A stretch of 64,000 nucleotides of DNA from positions 282,463 to 346,462 of the forward strand of contig CAJNDS010002076.1 of assembly GCA_905221605.1 (NCBI GenBank), given 5' to 3'. The notes under the pieces are model-generated. The model was not told the DNA's origin. It did not search any database and saw only the letters and a list, made by a program, of their open reading frames with translations. Each line of letters starts with the position of its first letter. The stretch's first letter is position 1. A program made the position numbers and the translations under genes. This stretch comes from Symbiodinium natans. Its lineage: Eukaryota; Sar; Dinophyceae; Suessiales; Symbiodiniaceae. Shown here piece after piece: positions 1-9,174 of this stretch.

Positions 1-1947
1 GCCCTTGGATATGTGCTGGGACTCGTCAGCATATGTTGCGACATAGACTGCAAGCAGCCTTCTTTGAAGCCCATCGAAAGAACCAAGACCAACGATGTCT
101 GGATAGTCACCTCCACGCATCCAAGCTCGACGCCACGTCCCATCAAGCAAAGCTTGCAAGTCTGTTGCCTGAAGAGCACAAGACCTCAAGTGAAGTCGTT
201 TAACAGTGAGCGAAACGTCAGCATTGCCAAGAAGGTCGGCCCAGGCACTTGCACCTTCTGGCCCGATAAAGTTTGAGCCCAAATTAAGCTCGATCAGCGA
301 TACATTGCTCCGAATGGCTCCTGCGAGACATACAGCCCCACGACAGCGGATTGAATTGTCGGCCATTGCCAACAGCTCCAACGACATGTTGCCGGCCAGA
401 GCACCTGCAATCGCAACGGCGCCGTCGTCGCCAATGCAGTTGAGGCTAAGGTTAAGCGTCTTGATGTTGCGGCAGACTATCAACAGCTTGGCCAACGGGA
501 TTGCGACTTCATCGTTGATGTCATTCGCTTGGAGGTCAATGATTTCAACGCAAGGCACGAGCTCAAGCCCTTCTACCAGCTTCTCAGCTGCAGCTGTCGA
601 GAATTGGCTCTGCCTTACAGAAAGCTCTTTCAAACTCGTGTAGTGATGCAAAGCGCTTGTCAACCTTAATACTTGTTCAAAAGGCAGCCTTGCCAAAACC
701 AAGCACTGCGTGGCTAGGGCCTTTGTATGGAAAATACTCCGCTGAAGCTGCAGCACTGCTTCCATATCGTTTCTGTGTGTGAATTTCAAGCTTCCGTTCC
801 CCACAAGCTGTTCGAACACCTCAGGTGGCATCGGAGCCATGCTGGCCTGGTTCGGGGTATGTGCGTCAAGGATGATCAGCCGGGAAGAGTCGCTGCGCAT
901 GCAGGACCATTGTAGTTCGGCTTGGCACCAGCCCCGTTGCGAGTACGGTGTGTCATTGCGCATTAAAGCCCAAACAGGAACTAGCTGCACACTGCCTCTG
1001 CAAGGCTCATTCGGGTCTGGGCAAAAGAAAACAGCCACGTGAGCATCCGTCGGTGCATCAACATCCACCCATCTCGGAAGGGTAGAAATCTGATACGTGT
1101 AGGTCGCTTCGTGCGAATACAACACATGCATCTGGCTCATGGCGCGCACAAAACATTGCTGTTGTGGATTGTCTTCTTCACCTCGGTAGAACTGGTAGAT
1201 GGACATGTAATCAATGAAGTACCATGAGCGACTTGCGGGCCACAGCCTGGCTTCTGCCAGGATCTGCAGCTGGTGACCCAGCGGATCCGGATGTTCTCTC
1301 GTTTCCCACACGTGGGACACAGCAATGATCCTGGCCCTTGTGGCTGGACTCTCCTTCAGCCAGTGTTGCAAGTCTGCGTTTGTCACAAACTCTTCCGGGT
1401 CGATCTCCTGGCGCCTCGGCCATCTCTGCCCCTGCAAGTACATTTTGTGCAGATATGTGCCGTGCACAAGACGGATATTATATGCTGGGTCCGTCAGTAA
1501 TCTTACAAGCATGGCATCAGAGGCAAGATCCTCTAACGGAATCAGCTTCGGATCAAGAAGCTGTTCTTGACATTCATCCGCTGCAGTGGATGTCGCATGT
1601 ATCTCAGTCTCAGCTACGTGTTGCCCATCCAAGCCGTCAAAGCAGAGTGCGGCGCTGGCAAAAAGTTCTCTGCTTGCGGTCCACAAAGGCAATGCCATGA
1701 TGTTGCTTGCGCGCTCTTGGCTGCCACCTACGCTCGGTAATCTGTGGAGCGGCAATGGCCTGCAGTAATTGGAGTAGAATGGGGGCCAGGAATGGGGGGC
1801 ATCAAGCACCGCACTTGCAGGCATCGAGAGGGTTGTCAACTGCACCGTGCTGGACCCCGCGGCAATGCTCATGGTTCGAACAACATGACCTCCATGAGTG
1901 AATAAAGCTCTTTCTCCCCGCTTGCCAAACCAATCCGGGCAAAACAT
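1..1947 (-). CDS. Leucine-rich-repeat protein with dinoflagellate-type N-terminal domain (partial, 3' end off window)
   Basis: The minus strand is open from about 2073 to the left edge (position 1), so the C-terminus is missing. The first Met after the upstream TGA (2074-2076) is at 1945-1947, giving at least 649 codons in one exon. The N-terminal 400 residues hold a block with SHVWETREHPDPLGHQL, then WYFIDYMSIYQFYR (about 1222-1180) and MHVLYSHEATYTYQI. I remember this layout from many dinoflagellate proteins, but I know no function for it. From about 640 down to 260 there are ribonuclease-inhibitor-type LRRs, for example IIDLQANDIND and LNLSLNCIGDDGAVAIAGAL. Such LRRs usually mediate protein binding. 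An alternative start or an upstream spliced exon is possible. The LRR call is firm; the biological role is unknown. Confidence 0.8.
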   Translation of the reverse strand, partial: MFCPDWFGKRGERALFTHGGHVVRTMSIAAGSSTVQLTTLSMPASAVLDAPHSWPPFYSNYCRPLPLHRLPSVGGSQERASNIMALPLWTASRELFASAALCFDGLDGQHVAETEIHATSTAADECQEQLLDPKLIPLEDLASDAMLVRLLTDPAYNIRLVHGTYLHKMYLQGQRWPRRQEIDPEEFVTNADLQHWLKESPATRARIIAVSHVWETREHPDPLGHQLQILAEARLWPASRSWYFIDYMSIYQFYRGEEDNPQQQCFVRAMSQMHVLYSHEATYTYQISTLPRWVDVDAPTDAHVAVFFCPDPNEPCRGSVQLVPVWALMRNDTPYSQRGWCQAELQWSCMRSDSSRLIILDAHTPNQASMAPMPPEVFEQLVGNGSLKFTHRNDMEAVLQLQRSIFHTKALATQCLVLARLPFEQVLRLTSALHHYTSLKELSVRQSQFSTAAAEKLVEGLELVPCVEIIDLQANDINDEVAIPLAKLLIVCRNIKTLNLSLNCIGDDGAVAIAGALAGNMSLELLAMADNSIRCRGAVCLAGAIRSNVSLIELNLGSNFIGPEGASAWADLLGNADVSLTVKRLHLRSCALQATDLQALLDGTWRRAWMRGGDYPDIVGLGSFDGLQRRLLAVYVATYADESQHISKG

Positions 1948-2076
1948 GTGAAGTGCAAAGAATGGTCGCTGCACTGTACAGTACGGGTTCAACACGGGAC
2001 TTGTAACGTCATTTGCCAGACAAAATGTTTTGGCCTGCGCACATCGAGATCCACAACGTTGACAACGATAACCTCA

Positions 2077-2615
2077 AGCTCCTGAATTGAATGTGTGAAT
2101 GTACGACCTTGAACCCTCACGCCAAAATGTCCTTGAAATTTGGAGCTCTCCTAAACCCTAGCCTAGCCTAAATCCTAAGCCTACCTGCAGACACAAAACG
2201 GACAGCACTCACTTGCAACCAATCATTGACAAACAGTCGCTCCTAGCTTGTTCTTACTTGCTTCTATCTAGGTGTCTTGACTCTTGCTTCCGAACCGCGG
2301 CACGGTTTCCTGAAATAACTAAGAAATCAGGACAACTTGCTAAATGAAGAACGAATTCCACAAAATCAAGCAAAAACTGTGCAAGTCAAGCAAAAATCAA
2401 GCAAAAACTGTGCAAATCAAGCAAAACCAAGCAAACTAATTTACTTGTTTAGTTTTATATTTTTCAATATTTATTCTTTTCCCGAAAGTTTCAGCGAAGG
2501 GTCCTTCGGAAGAAAACGTTCGCCCTACCATCACCACACTAATCACCACCACACTACCGTCACCACACTACCATCACCACACTACCATCACCACTGGGTT
2601 TCGCCGCGGCTAGCG
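2077..2615. other. Intergenic spacer with simple repeats
   Basis: No coding frame is convincing here. It contains degenerate telomere-like CCTAAA words near 2150-2185, reiterated CAAGCAAAA-type words at 2365-2435, an AT-rich stretch at 2436-2485, and a CACCACACTACCAT-type short tandem repeat at about 2527-2596. Confidence 0.6.
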
Positions 2616-2625
2616 CGATGCACAC

Positions 2626-2915
2626 CCCTCTGCGGGGATCGTGCGTGTCGGAGCGCTCCCGCTGTGCGTTTTTGCGTATTTTGATTTGTGCCCGCGCACC
2701 CTCTGCGGGGATCGTGCGTGTCGGAGCGCTCCCGCTGTGCGTTTTTGCGTACTTGGATGCGTCCTCGTGCGCCCTGCGGGGATCGTGCGTGTCGGAGCGC
2801 TCCCGCTGTGCGTTTTCGCACATTTTACAACTTAACCGCGCACCCTCTGCGGGGATCGTGCGTGTCGGAGCGCTCCCGCTGTGCGTTTTTGCGCATCTTG
2901 ATGCGTCCTCGTGCT
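2626..2915. repeat. Four tandem copies of a ~72-bp GC-rich unit
   Basis: Copies begin near 2627, 2701, 2772 and 2845. Each contains CTGCGGGGATCGTGCGTGTC, the palindrome GGAGCGCTCC, and then CGCTGTGCGTTTT. Unit lengths are not all multiples of three: successive copies are read in different frames (SERSRCAF versus VGALPLCVF) along the single open frame that crosses them. That suggests DNA-level amplification rather than a protein repeat. Confidence 0.85.
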
Positions 2916-2932
2916 CCAAAGCTAGTGGAGAG

Positions 2933-4050
2933 ATGGACAAGGTTGAAGAAATGGAAAAGGAAGAGAAGCCGATTGCAGAAGAAGAAGTGGAGAAAGAAAA
3001 GAAAGAGAAGCCGACTGCCGATGAAGAAGAAGAAGAAGAAGTGGAAGTTGAAAAGGAATCGGCCAAGGCTAGTGGAGAAGAGAAGAGCCACGAAGGACAC
3101 CAAGAAAAGGAAGTCCACGAAAAGCTAAAAGAGCAAGCCGAAGAAGCCAAGGAGAAGTTTGTTGAAGAAGAGGAAAGTGAGGAAGAAGAAAAGGACAAGG
3201 ATGAACCTGTGGTGCCAGGCGATGAAGCAGCTCATCGTCAACCGAAGAGGAGTCAGTCGAGAGGCCAAGCGATGAAAAGAAGGATCCGGTCGAGAAGGAA
3301 GAAGACCTGGAGAACTGATAAAGAAGATCATCGCCATGGGTCGAGAGCTGTTGCAAGAGATCAAGAAGAGCATGAAAGAGTCGATTGGAAATTCCCTGAG
3401 GAAAGCGCTACTATGGCTGGAGAAAAATCCCATGGCAGTGCAGACTCTCGAAGAAGTTGAAGCAGGCGCTGAGGAAGTCGACAAGGAACATGCTGAAATC
3501 GAGCAAACCCTTGGACAAGGAGGTCGAACTAGGACGCCAGAAGTTTGAGAAGCGCAAAGAAGGAAGAAAGAAAGCGGTAGAGCTCATTGAGAAGTTCGAC
3601 AAGGAAATGGGAGAGCTGGCCGCTCGAGAGGAACTTCTTACCGAAACGATGGATGATGCAAGAATCGGGCTGGCAAAGCTGATCAGCGTGAAAGACTTTT
3701 ACGCCGAAGTCGAAGAAGGACTGCGGAAAGTTGAAAAGGCGAGGATCGAAGCCTGGCAGGACAGGCGTCAGAGCCAACGCTGAAACCCGCACCACAACTC
3801 CAGCAGAGAAATGGATGATGAGCAAAAGAAGGCAGTCAGGCCGCGAAGTTGAAGCTCCTGGAGGAGATCAGGCAGAAAGCCATGATGAGCAGGAGGAAAA
3901 GGAAACGATGGAAAAGGCCAAGCTTGGAGAGAGGATGAAGAGAGCCAAGTCAAAGGCAATGTCGAAGAAGAAAACTGAACTTTTATCGGATGACCCCCGA
4001 AGGGAATCCGATTTCGCTCGAAGTTGCCAAATAAGATATCTCAAATAAGA
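2933..4050 (+). pseudogene. Frame-broken Glu/Lys-rich coiled-coil protein gene
   Basis: From the ATG at 2933 the frame encodes a very acidic/basic heptad-like stretch (EEEVEKEKKEKP, KLKEQAEEAKEKFVEEEE). Coding character then jumps frames: SSSSTEEESVERPSDEKKD from 3229, MGRELLQEIKKSMKESIGN from 3336, DKEVELGRQKFEKRKEG to 3783, and EEEKETMEKAKLGERMKRAK to 4048. All pieces look like one long coiled coil, but stops and single-base shifts separate them. No clean GT-AG intron explains every jump, so I favour a decayed gene. A multi-exon gene with tiny introns is the alternative. No function is recognisable beyond coiled-coil structure. The 72-bp repeats run into its 5' end. Confidence 0.5.
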
Positions 4051-4055
4051 TATCT
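4028..4055. repeat. 14-bp perfect tandem duplication
   Basis: CAAATAAGATATCT occurs twice back to back, just downstream of the coiled-coil remnant. Confidence 0.8.
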
Positions 4056-4337
4056 CCACAACAAACCCGAAAAAACTTGCAACTGAACCAGTTGCTGGAA
4101 GTGAGTAGCCTTACAGTGTGAGCTCAGGGAGTCAGACAACTCAAGGCCAAAGGTGCAAAGAGTACCTCTTATACACTCTGCATCACCTCAGGGAGGGAGC
4201 AGTTGCTAACACCTCCACCGAAAAAAGCCAGCATAGAGGAGCTCGCAATCGGAAGCAAGCTCCAAAAAACAGAAGTGAACCTGCAGCCGACTGCTGTGGC
4301 CGGCAAGAGAGTATTACTAGGTGGTCAGTGCAGAGGC

Positions 4338-4404
4338 ACCGTAGCCATTTTGGCTCAAGGTACAAATCGGGCCCTTGCTGCACAGCAGGCCTTTTGTCTT
4401 TTCC
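4338..4404 (+). ncRNA. Dinoflagellate spliced-leader (SL) RNA gene
   Basis: Positions 4338-4359 match the 22-nt dinoflagellate spliced-leader exon exactly (begins ACCGTAGCC, ends TTTTGGCTCAAG). The exon contains the ATTTTGG motif regarded as the Sm-binding site in these short SL RNAs. GT follows at once (4360-4361), as expected for the exon-intron junction of an SL RNA. The intron part folds: GGCC (4370-4373), a CT bulge, TGCT (4376-4379), loop GCAC, AGCA (4384-4387), GGCC (4388-4391), then the T-rich TTTTGTCTTTT. The RNA donates its exon to the 5' ends of nuclear mRNAs by trans-splicing. A retroposed SL-bearing mRNA would not be expected to continue with GT and a hairpin. The 3' end is an estimate. 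It stands alone; no 5S rRNA or second copy was seen. Confidence 0.85.
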
Positions 4405-6900
4405 TTGCGAGATAAGAAGCCTTTTTTGGCTTTCTTCTTTGGCTGGCTAAGGTTGCTGGAAAATTCTTAAAACAAGTTTTTCCTTTTCATGCACATGGAA
4501 CCCCACACTTACACTTGGGCACAAAACCCAAACCTGGGTTTTTTGGAACAAATGTTCGAGATTTCAGAACTTTCTCAACATCATTGTTCTTATGGTGGTC
4601 TTTGGCATCAAAAGTATCCAGACCGGTCTGATCTTTGAGAATGCTGAAAACTCGAAACAGCTTTCTCTCGGAAAGAGGATCTATGATCATGCTTATACTA
4701 CTGATCTCCTAACTAAGTGACACATTAACAAATAGTATCTTTTGCAGCCAATTTTACTGCCCATTGAAAGAAAGATCTACATTGTTTCAGGAAATCTCAC
4801 ATTTCTAAAACAACTTCGTGCCTTTGTCTTCGTGTTCACATTGGACTAAACAACAAGAAAGGATTTTCTGAGCAACAGTGGATTCACATGCTTTGAAAAT
4901 GGAAAGTGGAACCAAACCAAGCCCTCAAAGCTCCCTTGTTCTGGAAAGTCACTTCAGTGCCATTGATTTTGCTTCAAATCTTCCAAAATTGTCGAAACTT
5001 GAAATTAAACGATTCTTCCAGCCACTGCGGTTGGATGTTGAACCAAACTGTGCAAGGTCTTCAAAATTCTTGACAGAAACATTCCACTTCCTTGTGGCAA
5101 AGTTCAACAATTCCTTAGTATCCAGGTTCTCAAGCGACAAACAGGTGGTTTGTTGCCAAGAGCGGCACAATACCCTCACTGCCTTGACACACACACAAAC
5201 ACAAAAAAATGACTGTCTAGCACAAACAGGGAAAAAATGAAGCAAAAAAGTGATTTGGAACACCTTGAAAAATGTTCACTTTCAAAAAACAAATTTTCTC
5301 TTCAAAGTTCCACTTAAAAAAAAAAGATAAAAATATGACAAAACAAGAAAAGTGGAATTTAACTGGTTCTTTGTTCTCTCTTCTCAAATTTTCGAATATG
5401 AAACAAAAAAACACAAAAAAAAGGGAATTTGCTCAGTTCTTTTTTCCACTTTTTCTTATTGTTATTTTTTTTACAAATCAGACGAGAAAAAACAAAAAGA
5501 GTAAACTTGGACAAACAAATTATGCACTCCAATTTTCAGAACCAGATTCCAGATTCAATGTGAAAAAAATTGCAAAAAACAGCTTCTGACAAAATAATAT
5601 TCTGTTACACACCCCGGTGTTTTGCTCGCTTTGCTTGGAGATTTCGATGGGTTTTCACAACTGATATGTCTCCAATGGGGAAGTGTCTTCAGAAAAGATT
5701 CATTGTTTGTAACGCAGCAATCAGTGCAAGCAGCAATGTCATTGCGTGCTGCTGCTCTTTGGAACACACTTGTGGGCAATCTTTAGAACCCAGGAGAGAA
5801 TGGTACCAGCCGGTTGCTGTACTGTGGAGCCGCACCACAAAGCATAGCAATGCAAGGCAACCAGCCACTCTCCAAAGCGTTAAGGACACTGCGTTGAACC
5901 TTGCAGCGCATAGTGAACGTTATCTTGACTGACAATTTCGTCATGCGAAAATGGCCTTAAAAAGCACGAAAAAATTCTGAAATGTCCAACTGTGTAGCCT
6001 TGGCACTGTGAAGTGTTAACTTCTGGATTTGAGACGCGGCAAACAATCCAGATTTCTCCAGAAGTGCACAAAGAGCGCACAAAGAAGCTGCGTAAGTGAT
6101 AGTGGCTCGAACATACGATCTTGCCAGTTAAAAAAAAAACAGAACATTAGGAGCAAAGTCTGGCAAGACCTTACTGACAACTTTGCCAAGAACCAGACCC
6201 AGTGGTCCACAGCAATTGATCTTGAATTTAGCACCATCGACCCTGGTCTTTGCCAGACCGAACAGACGTTTGTTTTGGAGCAGCAAGTGCTTGCGTGTGA
6301 GAGTGAAAGAGAGTGAAAGTAAGAGTGAGAGTGAGAGAAAGAGTGAGGAAGCGAGGACGACGGAGTGAGAGAAAGTGATGCAGTGACGGGCTTAGAGCAT
6401 TGAAAATAGCATTCCAGAATTCCAGAGAACCAATTTGTGCATTACTCCAGCGAAGGCTTGCAAAAAAATAACCTTAAAGGGGCCTTAGTTTCGTTAGAAC
6501 AGGGCATTGTTTCTTCTTTAAAGAGGAATTAGTGCCTTCTGCGCTTGATCTGGGCGCTTCTGATAAGCTGTGCATTTGGAAGCTCCAAGCAGTGTGAACC
6601 ACGCTGGGAATGCCAAGGAAGCCATGCAGGGCACTTTTCTCAATGAAGCACCAAAGCCAATGCACGCAGAGCAACACCCAAGCAGATGAAGCGCCTCTTG
6701 TTGCATTGCAGAGAAAGCTGAAGCGAAGCAACTCAAACGCAAAATGCGCACATGCACGTCAGGAGCTATTGCAAACCCTAAAGTTTGCACCAATCGTTGG
6801 CTAAGAGAACAATGAACCACAAAAGGTACCATCAAACCGTTCAACCTGCTGCAACAGTACGCAAACAGGCTCAAGGGAAGCTATCTGCAACGCCAAAAGC
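4405..6900. other. AT-rich non-coding region
   Basis: Open frames here are short and of low complexity. 5280-5580 is very A/T-rich with A-runs. 4410-4450 has a second AAGAAGCC...GGCTTTCTTCTT hairpin just after the SL RNA. 6030-6065 carries a short inverted repeat (CTTCTGGA / TCCAGAAG). 6298-6360 is a GAGTGAAAG-type purine repeat. I see no supported gene. Confidence 0.55.
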
Positions 6901-6938
6901 AGAAGCTCTAAACGAAACAAGGAAGCATTTGGCATTTG

Positions 6939-8270
6939 CTAAAATGCCTGTAAGCAAATGCAAAGCCAAGCTGTAGAAAAGGCAAAGGAGGCAGCAAAAA
7001 GTGGGATCTTTTGCATTTCACGCCAAAGAAGCTTAAAAATCTTTGGCCCGCCAGGGAACAAACACCGCAGGCCGGCAGCATATCTGCCCGTCCAGGTTTC
7101 AATGTGGTCGAGGACATGCCAGCTGTTCTGGCTTCTTTCGGAATTCTCCAACCCACTCAGAAGAACCATGAAGAAGACGTGGGTTAAAAGAAAATGGCTT
7201 TTCGTAATGTTCACCAGGCCGTCGGAACAATCCACAGACTGAGAAGATGGGGGAGGTGCAGGCTGATCCAATGCACCTCCAACCAAAGAAGGCCACCCAC
7301 ATGTTGGCCCAGAGAAAGCACATGGTTTTCAGAGCCGTACAAATTCCCTAAGTCACTGTGTAGCTTTGCAAAAGAGTTATGTGACACGCAAATCGAAGCC
7401 CGACTCTTCCCAGGGAAAGCTCGCCTCAAATAATGGTTGATGAAAGAAACAAGCTGTGGATAATCCAAGTCAGATTGCAAACGCCGACCTGTGTCCCTAA
7501 GCGGTATCTGAAATTGAGATAAGCTGAAGATTCTGTGGACTGAACCACATGACTATGCCTCGAAAAGCTCAAATCGCCCATAAATGCCACTAAGACAGAA
7601 AGTAATGCTGCAAAAGAAAAATCGCTTGCACCAAGGAAATTGGCTAGCAGATTCTGAGGATTGCTGCTTGAAGGTATTGCCACCCCTGCAAGAATGTTGC
7701 CTGTACACAAAAGTTTTGAGGACTTTGAAGAAGCTGAAGCCACATCACATGATAGTCAGTGAGGAGTTACCCGGCGCTGAGTTGCACTGTGCTTCCCACC
7801 GAAGGGGCGCTGTCCTGCTTGGCAACACGGCAAACATGGAGGAACCTGCAAGCGGGTTGCTGACACCCTGAAGGCAGATTGTGCTCACCACAGATCTTCT
7901 GGACCTTGTTGTTGCGCGTGATCTCGAAGCGCTGCAGGGCCAACTTCAAGAAACGCTTCTCACAAAGGCAACCAAGATGCATACCCGAAGGATGCCTTCT
8001 GAGGGGTGGCGAACCAAAGAGGTCGAGCAACCTTGCGCTCAACGGACAACACAATGCTTGCCACCTTACGTTCTCTGACGCCTGGGTTGTTGCCATGTGG
8101 AAGGTCATGGACAGGCACTTTGTCCACGAAGAGTTGTCAAGCTCAGGCAGCTTACTTGGCCATTGAAGCTGAAAGGCGTCAATTTGGACTCGGCTCATGC
8201 ACCAAGCCCAAGGGATCCACTGCCACTCCTTGTTTTTTTGACATAACAATGTGCCACAGCTGAAAGCCAC
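6939..8270 (-). pseudogene. Broken retroelement-type gene: CCCH zinc finger followed by HxD dioxygenase-like domain
   Basis: Read on the minus strand. At about 7880-7820 there is a CCCH finger, ICGEHNLPSGCQQPACRFLH (C-x8-C-x4-C-x3-H). Further 3' (7430-7260) comes FINHYLRRAFPGKSRAS, then KLHSDLGNLYGSENHVLSLG and HVGGLLWLE. In the next frame follows PFSFNPRLLHGSSEWVGEFR (about 7185-7130). HxD, a GG-x-LW strand, a distal His and a downstream Arg are the pattern of Fe(II)/2-oxoglutarate dioxygenases, and I recall similar finger-plus-dioxygenase proteins from dinoflagellate retroelements. A stop after the finger and at least one frameshift within the domain mark it as decayed. Family level is inference from motifs; the substrate is unknown. 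Confidence 0.5.
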
Positions 8271-8659
8271 AATTAGTGTCTAAAATTTCAGAAGGATAAG
8301 ACTTCTCAAAGCAATCTCGAAAAAAGCACGTACCCTGAGAGTTTGGCCAGCGCCTTGGCCCAGCATGTTTTTACGCCGCTGCCGGATCAATTCGTTGACC
8401 TGCAGGAATGTATGCAGCTGCTTCCACGTGAACCCATGTCAGCTTTCTTTCCATGTGCTACCCAGGAGGTGGAGAGGATCTTCAGCATGCCAGATTGGTT
8501 CTCGCAGCCCGGAAAGGATGATCTCCGACGTGAAGCACGCCGCAAACTACATGCAAAGCTTTTGCAGTTTCGTGCTCCACAACGCCTCTGGGAGCATGCG
8601 GCAAATGATACAAACTCCCCGCTGTTCACTTCAGAGGTCTTTGAACTGCGTGCAATTTG

Positions 8660-9170
8660 GTGCAAAGACGGCGTCGTGTAACGCTCTGGAATGTAACAAA
8701 CCAGCATTGGTATTTGATATAGAGCTGTCCATGATCAAGCGAGGAGCTTTGGTGGGATGCTTGACAATGTTGCACTTGCCCACTGCAGAGAGATTCGGCC
8801 AACGTGACTGCGCCGCCTCCAGCCAACCTCTTCCAAGAAGCCAGCAGCCACCTCCTGCTCAATGAGCTTACGGAACAAATCCGGATCCTTTTCAGCCTCA
8901 CTCCAGTTACCAGTACAGTATTGAGGAGGTGGCGGATCGAAGTCGTTTGACTTCAGCGGAATCAGAACCCCAGACAAAGGTATATTGCGGCGGTAACCTG
9001 TCGGCACCCCCGCACGCAAGCATGGCCATAGCGACACATCTTTATCAGCAATGAAAGATGCCACAGCTTCTAAAGCTGAAAGAGAGTAAGGCTGACCAGC
9101 TGACACCTCACAATCCAAACCAGCAGACGGTGCCAAGACCGCATCGGACATTCGCGCATCATGGCCCCTC
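8660..9170 (-). pseudogene. Inverted N-terminal reverse-transcriptase segment of copy A
   Basis: The minus strand encodes SAGQPYSLSALEAVASFIAD, then LRAGVPTGYRRNIPLSG, NWSEAEKDPDLFRKLIEQEV and, after one frameshift, RWPNLSAVGKCNIVKHPT, PRLIMDSSISNTNA and CYIPERYTTPSLHQIA. These align by eye, in order, with the plus-strand RT of copy B (DDGQPYCLRALQTLSSLIMD, NWSSAEANPELLRQLVAKEV, RWPNRLAVGKLSIVSSD, VDNSICNTNA, INETYTLPLL). It is a non-functional fragment. Confidence 0.75.
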
Positions 9171-9174
9171 AGGG

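Noticed and set aside
4405-6400. snRNA or 5S rRNA genes near the SL RNA
   Set aside because: I looked for U2-, U4-, U6- and 5S-like core sequences on both strands and found only weak word matches.
8343-8681. A separate gene starting at 8343
   Set aside because: The start is a TTG and the frame is open further upstream; the sequence matches the pre-RT block of copy B, so it is retroelement, not a host gene.
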